This document shows, one piece after another, positions 26,737-34,040 of a stretch of DNA of 41,438 nt; the stretch's first letter is position 1, and each line of letters starts with the position of its first letter. A program made the translations under genes and the position numbers. This DNA comes from DASTPP01 sp035762175. GTDB taxonomy: Bacteria > Myxococcota_A > Polyangia > Polyangiales > Polyangiaceae. The notes beneath the pieces were generated by a model. That model saw only the letters and a list, made by a program, of their open reading frames with translations. It was not told where the DNA came from and did not search any database. The DNA is taken from positions 1-41,438 of the forward strand of contig DASTPP010000389.1 in assembly GCA_035762175.1 (NCBI GenBank). Reading direction: 5' to 3'.

Positions 26737-27228
26737 ATGGCCTCCCCTTCCCCGCGCTTTTCTTCCCTGCCGCTCCGCCGGCTGACGGCGGCGGCCGACG
26801 CCGGTGCCTGCGCCGCCGTGCTGGCCCCGGGCGCCGCGCGCGCGGCCTTCTTTCGCAATCCGGTCAACCTCTCGAACGACAACCTGTGGACCAACTACTT
26901 GGTCGCCGCCGACCTCGACGGCGACGGCGACCTCGACGTGGTCGTGCCGAACGCGGGCGGCTTCGTCACGCCTTCGCCGTCGCCGCAGGCGCTGCAGGTC
27001 TTTCTGAACGACGGGCAGGACGCCTTCACCGCCGGCACGGCGCAGACCCTCGGGGCCGCGTTCACCAAGGCCGTGCGGCAGGTGGCCCTCGGCGACATCG
27101 ACGGCGACGGCGACCTCGACCTTTCCGTGCCCGACGCCGCGGCGCAGGCCGCCGACAAGCTCTTCGTGCGGGTCGCGCCGAAACTAACTCACCCAGTAAT
27201 GCTCGATATTTTTCGAGGCACAAGCTAA
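26737..27228 (+). pseudogene. FG-GAP/VCBS repeat secreted protein, truncated
   Basis: 163 residues from ATG 26737. A signal peptide is present (LTAAADAGACAAVLAPGAAR then AFF), followed by two FG-GAP-type calcium loops: DLDGDGDLDVVVPN and DIDGDGDLDLSVPD, about 60 residues apart. FG-GAP proteins normally have seven or more such repeats forming a beta propeller. Here the gene stops being GC-rich at about 27175, right after ADKLFVRVAP, and the last residues (KLTHPVMLDIFRGTS) are encoded by AT-rich DNA unlike the rest. The 3' end has therefore been replaced or deleted. A functional propeller is unlikely. Confidence 0.65.
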
Positions 27229-27401
27229 CAAAGGCCAAGCGCAATTCGTATCTCAAAAGAATTTTTCTTCCTACCTCAAACTCTACCTTGCCCCCCGGCA
27301 CCTACCTGTGGTTTCTAGAGGTTGCCGCAGGGACGGGCGCGGCATTCGAGATGGTCCGAGCCGGGCGACGGGCGCCCAGGCTACGGGGTCTCGCCGCGTG
27401 C

Positions 27402-27423
27402 TTACTTTTCGTTTTTATACGAA
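27402..27423. promoter_or_regulatory. Small AT-rich inverted repeat upstream of the CGGCH lipoprotein
   Basis: TTCGT (27408-27412) and ACGAA (27419-27423) face each other across six bases, 47 bases before the lipoprotein start, in a locally AT-rich patch. It could be an operator overlapping the promoter; this is only a positional inference. Confidence 0.25.
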
Positions 27424-27469
27424 CTTCCGACAGCGGAGCGCCCTCCCCACGGCGGAGGAGAATCACGCC

Positions 27470-29017
27470 ATGCGACATCAAGCGAAGAACCAGCGCGCCT
27501 TCGGCCTCGGCCTTTTGACCCTCTCGCTCGGGCTCGGGGGGTTCGGCGCGTGCGCCGAGCCGGGCGGCGCCGGGCGGGGCGCGGGCTCCGGCCGGGCCGC
27601 CGACGCGGCCCCGTCGAACGAGCGGCGCGGCATCGGCGCGCTGTCCGACGGGGTCGACGGCGGCCCGGTCGGTGGCGGCGACACGATCGACGGCGGCGGC
27701 CTCGACGGCGTCAACGGCGGGGGCGGCCTCGCCATCCCCTCGGTGATCGAGATCGACCCGCGGCGCTCGCTCGCGGTGACCGACCAGGCCATCGTCGACC
27801 AATTCTCGCTCCAGGCGGTGCTCGGCCAGCTCGCCGCCCAGTCGGGCGTGCCCGGCGCGACCGCGCTCGGGCTCTTCCGGCAGCTCTGGGACACGCAGAA
27901 CGACGCGGCGACGAGCGCGGGGCTGAGCGAGCCCTGCACGGGCAGCCTCAACGGCTTTCCGTACGCGTGCCCGCGCAGCGAGGGCGTGCAGGCGCAGCAA
28001 GACCCCTTCGCCGACCCCGCCGGCCCCGAGGCCTACCGGGCCATCGGCCTCTTCAACCGCTTCGACCTCGCGCCCGCCGACGGGTCGAACTGCGGCGAGC
28101 ACCGCATCGTCTTCGCGCGCCGCTCGGGCGAGGCGAACCCGGTCAGCCGCTCGCTGCTCATCTTCGAGGCGGTGCTCGACAACCCCCACCGCTCGCTCGG
28201 GCTCGAGGGGTGCGCGCCCGTCGCCGCCTTCTGGGCCGCGCTGTCGCTGCCGGGCGTGACCGTGCAGCAGCGGGCCACCGCGCTCACTCACTTCTACTTC
28301 CAGGGCCTGCCGGGCTTCCAGCCGGTCGTGCACGTCGACAACTACGGCAACCCCGTGGCCGGGCGGCAGACGGGGCAGATTCGTAGCAACCAGTTCTTGA
28401 GCGGCCCGGGCGAGCCGTGGATGCTGCGCGAGTTCCGCCTCGTGCGGTCGTGCTCCGCCGGGGCGTGCGAGCTCGAGGCGGTGCCCGACACGGTCAAGGT
28501 CAACCCCTCGCCCGAGCTCTTCGCCGACGCCGTCGACGGCAGCGACGCGCCCATCGACCAGCAGCGCCGCGACTTTCAGAGCCACTTTCTCACCCAGCTC
28601 GGCGGGCTCGCCACCCCCGACGTCGACCTCTTCAACTACAGCGTGCCCGACCGCTTCAACCCGGGCGAGAGCCAGTCGCAGGGCACGCGCGACGACTACG
28701 CGGGCAAGCTCGGCCCCGCGTTCGCGCAGAGCGTGCAAGCGGCCCTCGACGCGCAGGGCATCGCCCTGACGTCGCAAGACGTCGTCAACCGCTCGCTCGC
28801 GCTCTCGTGCGGCGGCTGCCACCAGGTCAGCAACAACCGCCCCCTCGGCGGCGGCCTCGGCAATTGGCCCGCCTCGCAAGGGTTCACCCACGTCTCCGAG
28901 CGCGACCCCGAGCCGGCCCCCGAGGGCGGCCTGCGCTTCCGCATCTCGCCCGCGCTCACCGGCACGTTCTTGCCCCACCGCAAGGCCGTGCTCGAGAGCT
29001 TCTTGAGCGCGCTCTGA
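27470..29017 (+). CDS. Lipoprotein with a c-type-heme-like CGGCH motif, function unknown
   Basis: 515 residues; the ATG has GGAGGAG at 27454-27460. The lipobox is GFGAC (about residue 28), followed by a Gly/Asp-rich linker with GGGD/GGGLDG steps. The main domain includes AIGLFNRFDLAPADGSNCGE, HRIVFARR, FQGLPGFQPVVHVDNYGN and MLREFRLVRSC. Near the C-terminus (447-451) is CGGCH within LALSCGGCHQVSNN, a classic CxxCH heme-attachment motif, although I see no obvious distal Met ligand context. Similar outer-membrane proteins of unknown function occur in myxobacteria. It could be an electron carrier or a structural protein. It overlaps, antisense, the open tail of the membrane protein at 28696. Confidence 0.7.
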   Translation: MRHQAKNQRAFGLGLLTLSLGLGGFGACAEPGGAGRGAGSGRAADAAPSNERRGIGALSDGVDGGPVGGGDTIDGGGLDGVNGGGGLAIPSVIEIDPRRSLAVTDQAIVDQFSLQAVLGQLAAQSGVPGATALGLFRQLWDTQNDAATSAGLSEPCTGSLNGFPYACPRSEGVQAQQDPFADPAGPEAYRAIGLFNRFDLAPADGSNCGEHRIVFARRSGEANPVSRSLLIFEAVLDNPHRSLGLEGCAPVAAFWAALSLPGVTVQQRATALTHFYFQGLPGFQPVVHVDNYGNPVAGRQTGQIRSNQFLSGPGEPWMLREFRLVRSCSAGACELEAVPDTVKVNPSPELFADAVDGSDAPIDQQRRDFQSHFLTQLGGLATPDVDLFNYSVPDRFNPGESQSQGTRDDYAGKLGPAFAQSVQAALDAQGIALTSQDVVNRSLALSCGGCHQVSNNRPLGGGLGNWPASQGFTHVSERDPEPAPEGGLRFRISPALTGTFLPHRKAVLESFLSAL

Positions 29018-29601
29018 CTCGGCAAGGCGTCGCGCACGACCGTCGTCCCCGATCGCGTCGAGTCGAAACGTAAGCGCGGCGGGGCCGCGCCCTTCGCCCC
29101 TTCGCCCCTCGCGCCGGCCGGCGGCGCCTGGCCGACCGCAGGGGCCCCCGCCCCCGGGGGTAACCCCCCGCGGGCGTTCGCGCGCGTTGCCCGGGCGGGC
29201 TGCCTTCGGGCGGCCCCGACGAGGCCCCACAGGGCCGAGAGGGTCAGCCCGGCGACGAGGCACCCCACCCAGAGAAAGTGAATGAGCACGATGCCGCCCG
29301 CGTGCATGGTCAGCAGCATCGAGACCATGGCCCAGGGCGTCAGAACGCCCGCCGCGACGGCCGACCGCCGCCAAGAGCGCTCGTACGACCAGGGCCGCAC
29401 GATGGCGACGACCGCCGCGAGCTCGACGAGCGTCACGACGAGGCCTTGGGCCATGGCGCCCTCGTGGTTATGGCCATACGCCGACGTGCCCGTGCGGTGC
29501 GGGTCGAAGGGGTCGGCGAGGTGATTTTGCACCATCAAGGCCGCCGTCAGGGCCCAGAACGCCGGCAAGGCGGCGACCTTCACGAAGGTAAGCCAGCGCA
29601 T
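28696..29601 (-). CDS. Four-helix membrane protein, unknown, with an unusually long tail
   Basis: From ATG 29601 the first 140 residues form four transmembrane helices (MRWLTFVKVAALPAFWALTA; MAQGLVVTLVELAAVVAIV; AVAAGVLTPWAMVSMLLTM; VLIHFLWVGCLVAGLTLSAL). A His-rich loop (HRTGTSAYGHNHEG) lies between helices 1 and 2. No family is recognised. After GAARRQPARAT the translation is low complexity, and from 29017 down it runs antisense through the end of the lipoprotein gene before meeting a stop at 28696. The true stop may have been lost, or the gene may be shorter by mutation. The membrane half is convincing; the tail is not. Confidence 0.5.
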   Translation of the reverse strand: MRWLTFVKVAALPAFWALTAALMVQNHLADPFDPHRTGTSAYGHNHEGAMAQGLVVTLVELAAVVAIVRPWSYERSWRRSAVAAGVLTPWAMVSMLLTMHAGGIVLIHFLWVGCLVAGLTLSALWGLVGAARRQPARATRANARGGLPPGAGAPAVGQAPPAGARGEGAKGAAPPRLRFDSTRSGTTVVRDALPSQSALKKLSSTALRWGKNVPVSAGEMRKRRPPSGAGSGSRSETWVNPCEAGQLPRPPPRGRLLLTWWQPPHESASERLTTSCDVRAMPCASRAACTLCANAGPSLPA

Positions 29602-29758
29602 CGAGGGTCATTCTACGCGACGCCCTGGGCCGAGCTCCCTCGACTCAGTCGGTTCGGTTGGAGGCTGCTGGCGCCTGCCCCTTGACTCGTCTGAGCCAAT
29701 CTCGACGCCCGCCCGGGGGCATGCGCCGAGGCGCCGCGCTGCGGCTGGGCGCCAGACC

Positions 29759-30781
29759 CTACGCGCTGCGGTCGAGGGCCGGGCGTTCGTCGGCGCCGGG
29801 CTTGCGCCGGAGCGCCACGGGGCGCGCGCCCGCGGGCGCGACCGACGCCTCGGAGCCGCGCAGGTCGGCGAAGTAGCGGCGGCGAAAGTAGAGCGTGGGC
29901 TCGTCGGTGCGAACCGAGCGCTCTTCCGCCGGGGGGGGCACCGCGGCCGGCTGCGAGGACTCGACGACCACGCGGTCTTCGCCTGCGATCTTGCGGTTCT
30001 GCCGGTTGAAGAGCGGGTCGAGCAGGGCGGCCTTGGCGAAGTCGCGCGCCGTCATCATGACCAGGCGCGTCCGCCGGTCGTCGACGGGGACGCAGCTCAC
30101 CTCCATCGCCAGCGTCTTGTCGGGCACGGGCACGAAGAGGTTCATTCGGTTCGGGAAGCGGTAGTCGAGCGCCCCCGGCTGCGGCCGGCCGTCGATCGCG
30201 ATGCGCGAGCGGAAGCCCCAGGGGCGCTCGTCGAGCGTGATGTCCATGCGGCCGGAGGCGCTGCCCCGCATCGGCTTGCCGATGGTGCCGGCGTGGACGA
30301 ACGGCAGGTGCGGCCAGTCGAGCATGTTCTCCATCGCCCGCGTCCAGTGCGTCGCGAGCTCGAGGACGAAGCCGCAGAGGCGCACGTCGTCGCGCAGGAA
30401 CGTCGCCTCGACCCCCGGCTCGCCCTCGGCCACCTCGCCGGTGAAGACCCAGACCTGCCCGGCGAGCTCGCGCGCCGGCAGCGCGACGGCGCCGAGGCGG
30501 GCGAGCTTGGCGTCGGGGTTCCACGGGACGGCGCAATTGTGGCCGCGGCCGTCGAACTGCCAGCCATGGAAGGGGCACTCGAGCCGACCGCCCGTCACCC
30601 GCCCGAGCGACAGCGCCACCCCGCGGTGCGGGCAGCGGTCGACCAGCGCCGCCGGCCGGCCGTCGCCGTCACGGAAGAGCACGACCGGCGTGCCCGCAAC
30701 CCGCAGCGCGAGCGGCCGGCCGGGGCGAAGCAGCGACGAGGGCGCGACCGGCGTCCACACGTTGGCGAAACCTGGGAACAT
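29759..30781 (-). CDS. Rieske-type non-heme iron oxygenase (terminal oxygenase subunit)
   Basis: 340 residues with a strong AAGGAGG (complement of 30787-30793). The Rieske [2Fe-2S] site is complete: CPHRG (Cys50, His52) and CPFHGW (Cys69, His72). The catalytic domain has the mononuclear iron triad pattern ENMLDWPHLPFVH (Asp155, His158, His163). The layout is that of single-component PaO/vanillate-demethylase-like Rieske oxygenases, which hydroxylate or demethylate aromatic or sterol-like substrates using an external reductase; none is encoded nearby. A TetR-like gene is divergent, with a candidate operator between the two. The substrate cannot be told. Confidence 0.9.
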   Translation of the reverse strand: MFPGFANVWTPVAPSSLLRPGRPLALRVAGTPVVLFRDGDGRPAALVDRCPHRGVALSLGRVTGGRLECPFHGWQFDGRGHNCAVPWNPDAKLARLGAVALPARELAGQVWVFTGEVAEGEPGVEATFLRDDVRLCGFVLELATHWTRAMENMLDWPHLPFVHAGTIGKPMRGSASGRMDITLDERPWGFRSRIAIDGRPQPGALDYRFPNRMNLFVPVPDKTLAMEVSCVPVDDRRTRLVMMTARDFAKAALLDPLFNRQNRKIAGEDRVVVESSQPAAVPPPAEERSVRTDEPTLYFRRRYFADLRGSEASVAPAGARPVALRRKPGADERPALDRSA

Positions 30782-30807
30782 GGGGGCCTCCTTGATTTTG
30801 TATTACG

Positions 30808-30818
30808 ATTGTGACAAT
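30808..30818. promoter_or_regulatory. Candidate TetR operator
   Basis: ATTGTGACAAT, symmetric around the central G, lies in the short AT-rich gap between the divergent Rieske oxygenase and TetR-like genes, where such regulators usually bind. No footprint is implied. Confidence 0.35.
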
Positions 30819-30828
30819 AAATTCTCCG

Positions 30829-31311
30829 ATGTCAAGCCGCGGGCCGCCGGTGCACAAACGGGCCGTAGGTCGCACGCCCGGCACGAAGAACCGGGGGCAC
30901 GAACAGCGCCGCCGCGAGCTTTCGCGGCAGCTCTCGCGGGCGGTGGGGGCGAGCGGCGGCCACCCGAGCCTGCACGAGCGGCGAGCGGCGGCCGCCCGAG
31001 CCTGCACGAGCGGCGAGCGGCGGCCACCCGAGCCTGCACGAGCGGCGAGCGGCGGTCGCCCGAGCCTGCACGAGCTGGCGCGCTCGACCCGGGCGTCGAT
31101 CCTGACGCGCAAGCACTACGTCGGCGACCGCTCGGGCGCGGTGGCCGAGGCCCTGCGCACGGTCGAGGCCGACGCGGCCGCGCACCTCGAGCGGTTCGCC
31201 TCGCCCGGGCGGGCGACGCTGCCGGGGTCGCTGCGGGCCATGGACCGAGCTCGCCGAGGCCATGGGCGGGCCGGTCGTCGGGCCGGCGCGGCTCGCCGCG
31301 CCGCCCCTCGA
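30829..31311 (+). pseudogene. TetR-family regulator, disrupted by a repeat expansion and C-terminal loss
   Basis: From ATG 30829 the frame reads MSSRGPPVHKRAVGRTPGTK then NRGHEQRRRELSRQLSRAV, a TetR N-terminal helix. Then ASGGHPSLHE is followed, after extra sequence, by LARSTRASILTRKHYVGDRS and GAVAEALRTVEADAAAHLER, the rest of a TetR HTH and helix 4. The insertion is three additional copies of a 32-bp unit (see the repeat entry). After LPGSLRAM the frame changes; TELAEAMGGPVVGPARLAA in the next frame looks like the continuation. The remaining ligand-binding half is missing, and the convergent gene's stop lies at 31320. It is almost certainly nonfunctional. Its divergent position suggests it once controlled the Rieske gene. 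Confidence 0.6.
30949..31076 (+). repeat. Four 32-bp tandem repeats inside the TetR-like HTH
   Basis: Units at 30949, 30981, 31013 and 31045, each beginning GCGAGCGGCGG and containing CCCGAGCCTGCACGAGC. They differ at one to three positions. Because 3 x 32 = 96, the frame is restored: the first and fourth copies are read in the same frame as GGHPSLHE and GGRPSLHE, while the middle copies are read in the other frames. Confidence 0.9.
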
Positions 31312-31319
31312 ACGCGATT

Positions 31320-32273
31320 CTACGCCCTGCGGCGCTCGTGGCGGCGGCGCAAGAGCCAGCCGAACGCGCCAAGCGCTGCCGCGGCCGGTAGCGAGACGCC
31401 TCGGCCGTCGGCGGCGTGGCCGACGACGTCGCAGCCGCACCCGGCGGCCTGGCGCGCGGCGGCGCCCGTTTGCGCCGCCGCGGCGGCCACGAGGTCGAAG
31501 GTCGTGTCGCGGTTCGGCAGCAGGCCGCGGAGCTTGGCCTTGTGAACGAGCAGGCCCCCGTCGAGCAGGCCGCGGCTGCGCGCCGGGTCGGCGAACGACG
31601 AGGCGGCCCCCTTCGACCGGACGAAGCCCGTCGCCGCGTCGACCGCGGCCGGACCCTGGTAGGCGCCCGCGCGCCGGTCGAAGGACGGGTCCTGGGCGTA
31701 GAGGACGTGGTCGAAGTGGTCCTTCTCGTGCACCGTCCCGTCGTGGATGTGCACCGTCGGGAAGAAGAGCGCGCCCGGCGAGCGCGTGTCGAACTCGAAG
31801 GCGATCGGGTGGGGCGAGCCCGCGAGCTCTTTCAACTGGAAGACCGCGAAGCCGTAGTCGGCGTAGGCGGGGACGCGAGACCAGGTGTCTTTCGGCAGCA
31901 CGAAGCGCGGGTCGACGCGGCCGAAGTCGTTCGCCGAGGGCACGAACGTCGCGACGAATTGGCCGACGTCATGAACGGCGAGCGGCGCGGCGGCGGCCGC
32001 GACCGCCGACCGCTTCGAGAGGCCGAGGCCCTTGCTCGGGGGCTCGGGGAAGCCCCCCGCCAGGTCGTCGAAGAAGCGGGGGTACGCTTCGAGATTCGCG
32101 AAGCGGACGGCGCCTTCTTTGGCGGGGAGCGCGACGGGCAGCGGCAAGATCATCGCGGTCGGGCGCTCGGCCGTGTACCGCATCTGGTACACGAGCGCTT
32201 GCGCGCCCGGCTTCGTGAAGCGCGCAAAGATCGAAGTGTCGTGGACTTCTGTCGGGCTCGAAAAGCAGCACAT
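31320..32273 (-). CDS. Conserved-looking protein with MCCF N-terminus and Cys-plus-TM-plus-Arg tail, unknown
   Basis: 317 residues from ATG 32273, with AGAGG just upstream. It begins MCCFSSPTEVHDTSIFARFT, continues with YQMRYTAERPTAMILPLPVA and GAVRFANLEAYPRFFDDLAG, and has a His-rich stretch (FFPTVHIHDGTVHEKDHFDH). I recognise no named family. The end (278-317) has GCGC, then a short hydrophobic stretch (SLPAAAALGAFGWLL) and RRRHERRRA. That layout resembles the MYXO-CTERM type of surface-sorting tail, but there is no ordinary signal peptide at the N-terminus, so a soluble or oddly exported protein is possible. It converges on the TetR remnant. Confidence 0.6.
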   Translation of the reverse strand: MCCFSSPTEVHDTSIFARFTKPGAQALVYQMRYTAERPTAMILPLPVALPAKEGAVRFANLEAYPRFFDDLAGGFPEPPSKGLGLSKRSAVAAAAAPLAVHDVGQFVATFVPSANDFGRVDPRFVLPKDTWSRVPAYADYGFAVFQLKELAGSPHPIAFEFDTRSPGALFFPTVHIHDGTVHEKDHFDHVLYAQDPSFDRRAGAYQGPAAVDAATGFVRSKGAASSFADPARSRGLLDGGLLVHKAKLRGLLPNRDTTFDLVAAAAAQTGAAARQAAGCGCDVVGHAADGRGVSLPAAAALGAFGWLLRRRHERRRA

Positions 32274-32603
32274 GGGGGCCTCTGGGCTCGAGACGCGCGG
32301 CGCGGGCGGAACGATCTATCGTGCGCCCGCTCGGCGCCTTCGGGGGGCAATTCGGCAATCTGCGGCGTTTTTCCGCGGCGGCGGAAGGCCCGCCCGGGGG
32401 CGCCGGCGGAGCCGCAGCGCCGGCAACCTGGCTTCGTCCTGCGTTCGCGCCCGGCCCCCTCCGTGGCCGCCCAGCCCGCCCCCGGGCCGCGCCCGCCCCG
32501 CCCGACGGCCGCCCGGCGGGCCCGTCAGCTGCACAACAAAAACAATTGCAATTCTTTTGCAAAAGACACAGGCTGCCCTCGTGGGCGGCGCGACGAGAAG
32601 AGC
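32274..32603. other. Divergent intergenic region with a palindromic AT-rich patch
   Basis: 330 bases between the MCCF gene and the DUF418 gene. Most is GC-rich without features. At 32530-32570 there is a marked AT patch with CAATTG, repeated TTGCAA, and a 14-bp palindrome (separate entry). This probably holds the promoter for the membrane-protein gene. Confidence 0.4.
32553..32566. promoter_or_regulatory. 14-bp perfect palindrome, candidate operator of the DUF418 gene
   Basis: TCTTTTGCAAAAGA is perfectly symmetric and lies 37 bases before the ATG at 32604, in the only AT-rich patch of the region. No cognate regulator is identified. Confidence 0.35.
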
Positions 32604-33887
32604 ATGACGACCGACCGACCGCCCGCGGGGGCCGGCCCGGTCGACGAGGGGGGGCGGCTCGAGGTGCTCGACGCCGTCCGGGGCTTCGCGCTCGGGGGGG
32701 TGCTCTTGGCCAACCTCGTCAGCTTCGCGGGCTACTACGTGATGACGCCCGAACGGGCCGACGCCCTGCCGACCGCGCCCTTCGATCGGGCGGTGCGCTT
32801 CGGCGTCGACTTCTTCGTCGAGGGCAAGTTTTACTCGCTCTTCTCGCTGCTCTTCGGCGTCGGCTTCGCGCTGCAGCAGCGCCGCGCGCGGGCGCGGGGC
32901 GCGCCCTTCGCCCCGCTCTTTCGCCGCCGCATGGCGGTGCTGTTGGCGATCGGCCTCGGGCACCTGTTCGGGCTGTGGCACGGCGACATCCTCGCGCTCT
33001 ACGCCCTCGCGGGCCTCGCGCTCGTCGCCTTCCGCGACGCGCCCGATCGCGCGCTCGTGCGCTGGGCGGCGGCGCTCGTGTGGCTGCCGCTCGCGTGGCA
33101 GGCCGCCCTTTGGCTCAGCGGCGGCGCGCTCGACCCGCTGCCGCCCTCGAAGGCCTTCGCGGCCTGGGTGCAAGGGGCCTTCGGCGGCGGACAGAAGACG
33201 CTCTTCGAGCTGCGGTCGTCGCCCGACCCGGGCGAGGTGTTCTTGGGCAACCTGGTCAACGCGCTCTGGCGGCCGGGGCAGTACCTCGAGACGGGGCGAC
33301 CGGCCAAGGTGCTCGCGATGTTCTTGCTCGGCGCGTGGGTCGGGCGGCGGCTCGCGGGCGACCCGGCGCTGCGGGCCCTGCCGCTCCGGCGCGTCGTCGC
33401 CGGGGGGCTCGCCCTCGGGCTCGCCGGCAGCGGCGTCTACGCCGCCGTCGAGGCCCGCACCGGGTCGTCGTTCTCGCTCTCGCCGCTCGGGCTCGTGCAG
33501 ACCGCGGGCTACGCGCTCGGCGTCGCGCCCCTCGCGCTCGCGTACGGGGCGGCGCTCGCGCTCGCCTGGCGGCACGAGCGGGCGCGGCGCTGGCTGGCCG
33601 CGTTCGTGCCGCTCGGCCGCATGGCCATCACCAACTACCTCGGGCAGACGCTGATCGGGCTGTCGCTCTTCTACGGCTACGGGCTGAACCTGATGGGGCG
33701 GGTGGGCGCGGTGTGGCTCGTGCCGCTCGCGGCGGCGATCTTGTTCGCGCAGGCCAAGGCGAGCGCGGCCTGGCTCGCGCGCTACCGCTACGGGCCGGTC
33801 GAGTGGGCGTGGCGCCAGCTGACGTACGGCCGCCGCCTGCCCTTGCGGCGCGCCGGGCCGGCCCGCGCGAGGCCCGGCCTCTGCTGA
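32604..33887 (+). CDS. DUF418 family membrane protein (YeiB-like)
   Basis: 427 residues from ATG 32604, with GAGAAG upstream. It is rich in transmembrane helices. It starts in DUF418 style with RLEVLDAVRGFALGGVLLAN, then SLFSLLFGVGFALQQRRARA, LFGLWHGDILALYALAGLAL and AMFLLGAWVGRRLAGD. The conserved C-terminal block is PLGRMAITNYLGQTLIGLSL, FYGYGLNLMGRVG, ending near YGPVEWAWRQLTYGR. The biochemical role is unknown across the family; some members relate to acyl-transfer-like membrane proteins. The neighbours give no functional hint. The ORF upstream in the same frame is shadow sequence. Confidence 0.9.
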   Translation: MTTDRPPAGAGPVDEGGRLEVLDAVRGFALGGVLLANLVSFAGYYVMTPERADALPTAPFDRAVRFGVDFFVEGKFYSLFSLLFGVGFALQQRRARARGAPFAPLFRRRMAVLLAIGLGHLFGLWHGDILALYALAGLALVAFRDAPDRALVRWAAALVWLPLAWQAALWLSGGALDPLPPSKAFAAWVQGAFGGGQKTLFELRSSPDPGEVFLGNLVNALWRPGQYLETGRPAKVLAMFLLGAWVGRRLAGDPALRALPLRRVVAGGLALGLAGSGVYAAVEARTGSSFSLSPLGLVQTAGYALGVAPLALAYGAALALAWRHERARRWLAAFVPLGRMAITNYLGQTLIGLSLFYGYGLNLMGRVGAVWLVPLAAAILFAQAKASAAWLARYRYGPVEWAWRQLTYGRRLPLRRAGPARARPGLC

Positions 33888-34040
33888 GCGGGGCGCGCCA
33901 CCTCACCCGACCTGGAACGCGCAGTACACCGTGCCGCGCGCGACGAGAAGTAGGTACGCCCCCCGCGGCGCGACCGCGCCGGCGGAGCGTTCTTCGCGCC
34001 GACGCGCTCGACGCGAGGCGGGCGCTCGGCTGGCCGCCCT

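Noticed and set aside
30811..30828. GTG start at 30811 for the TetR-like gene
   Set aside because: It overlaps the candidate operator and lacks a ribosome-binding site; ATG 30829 is a better start.
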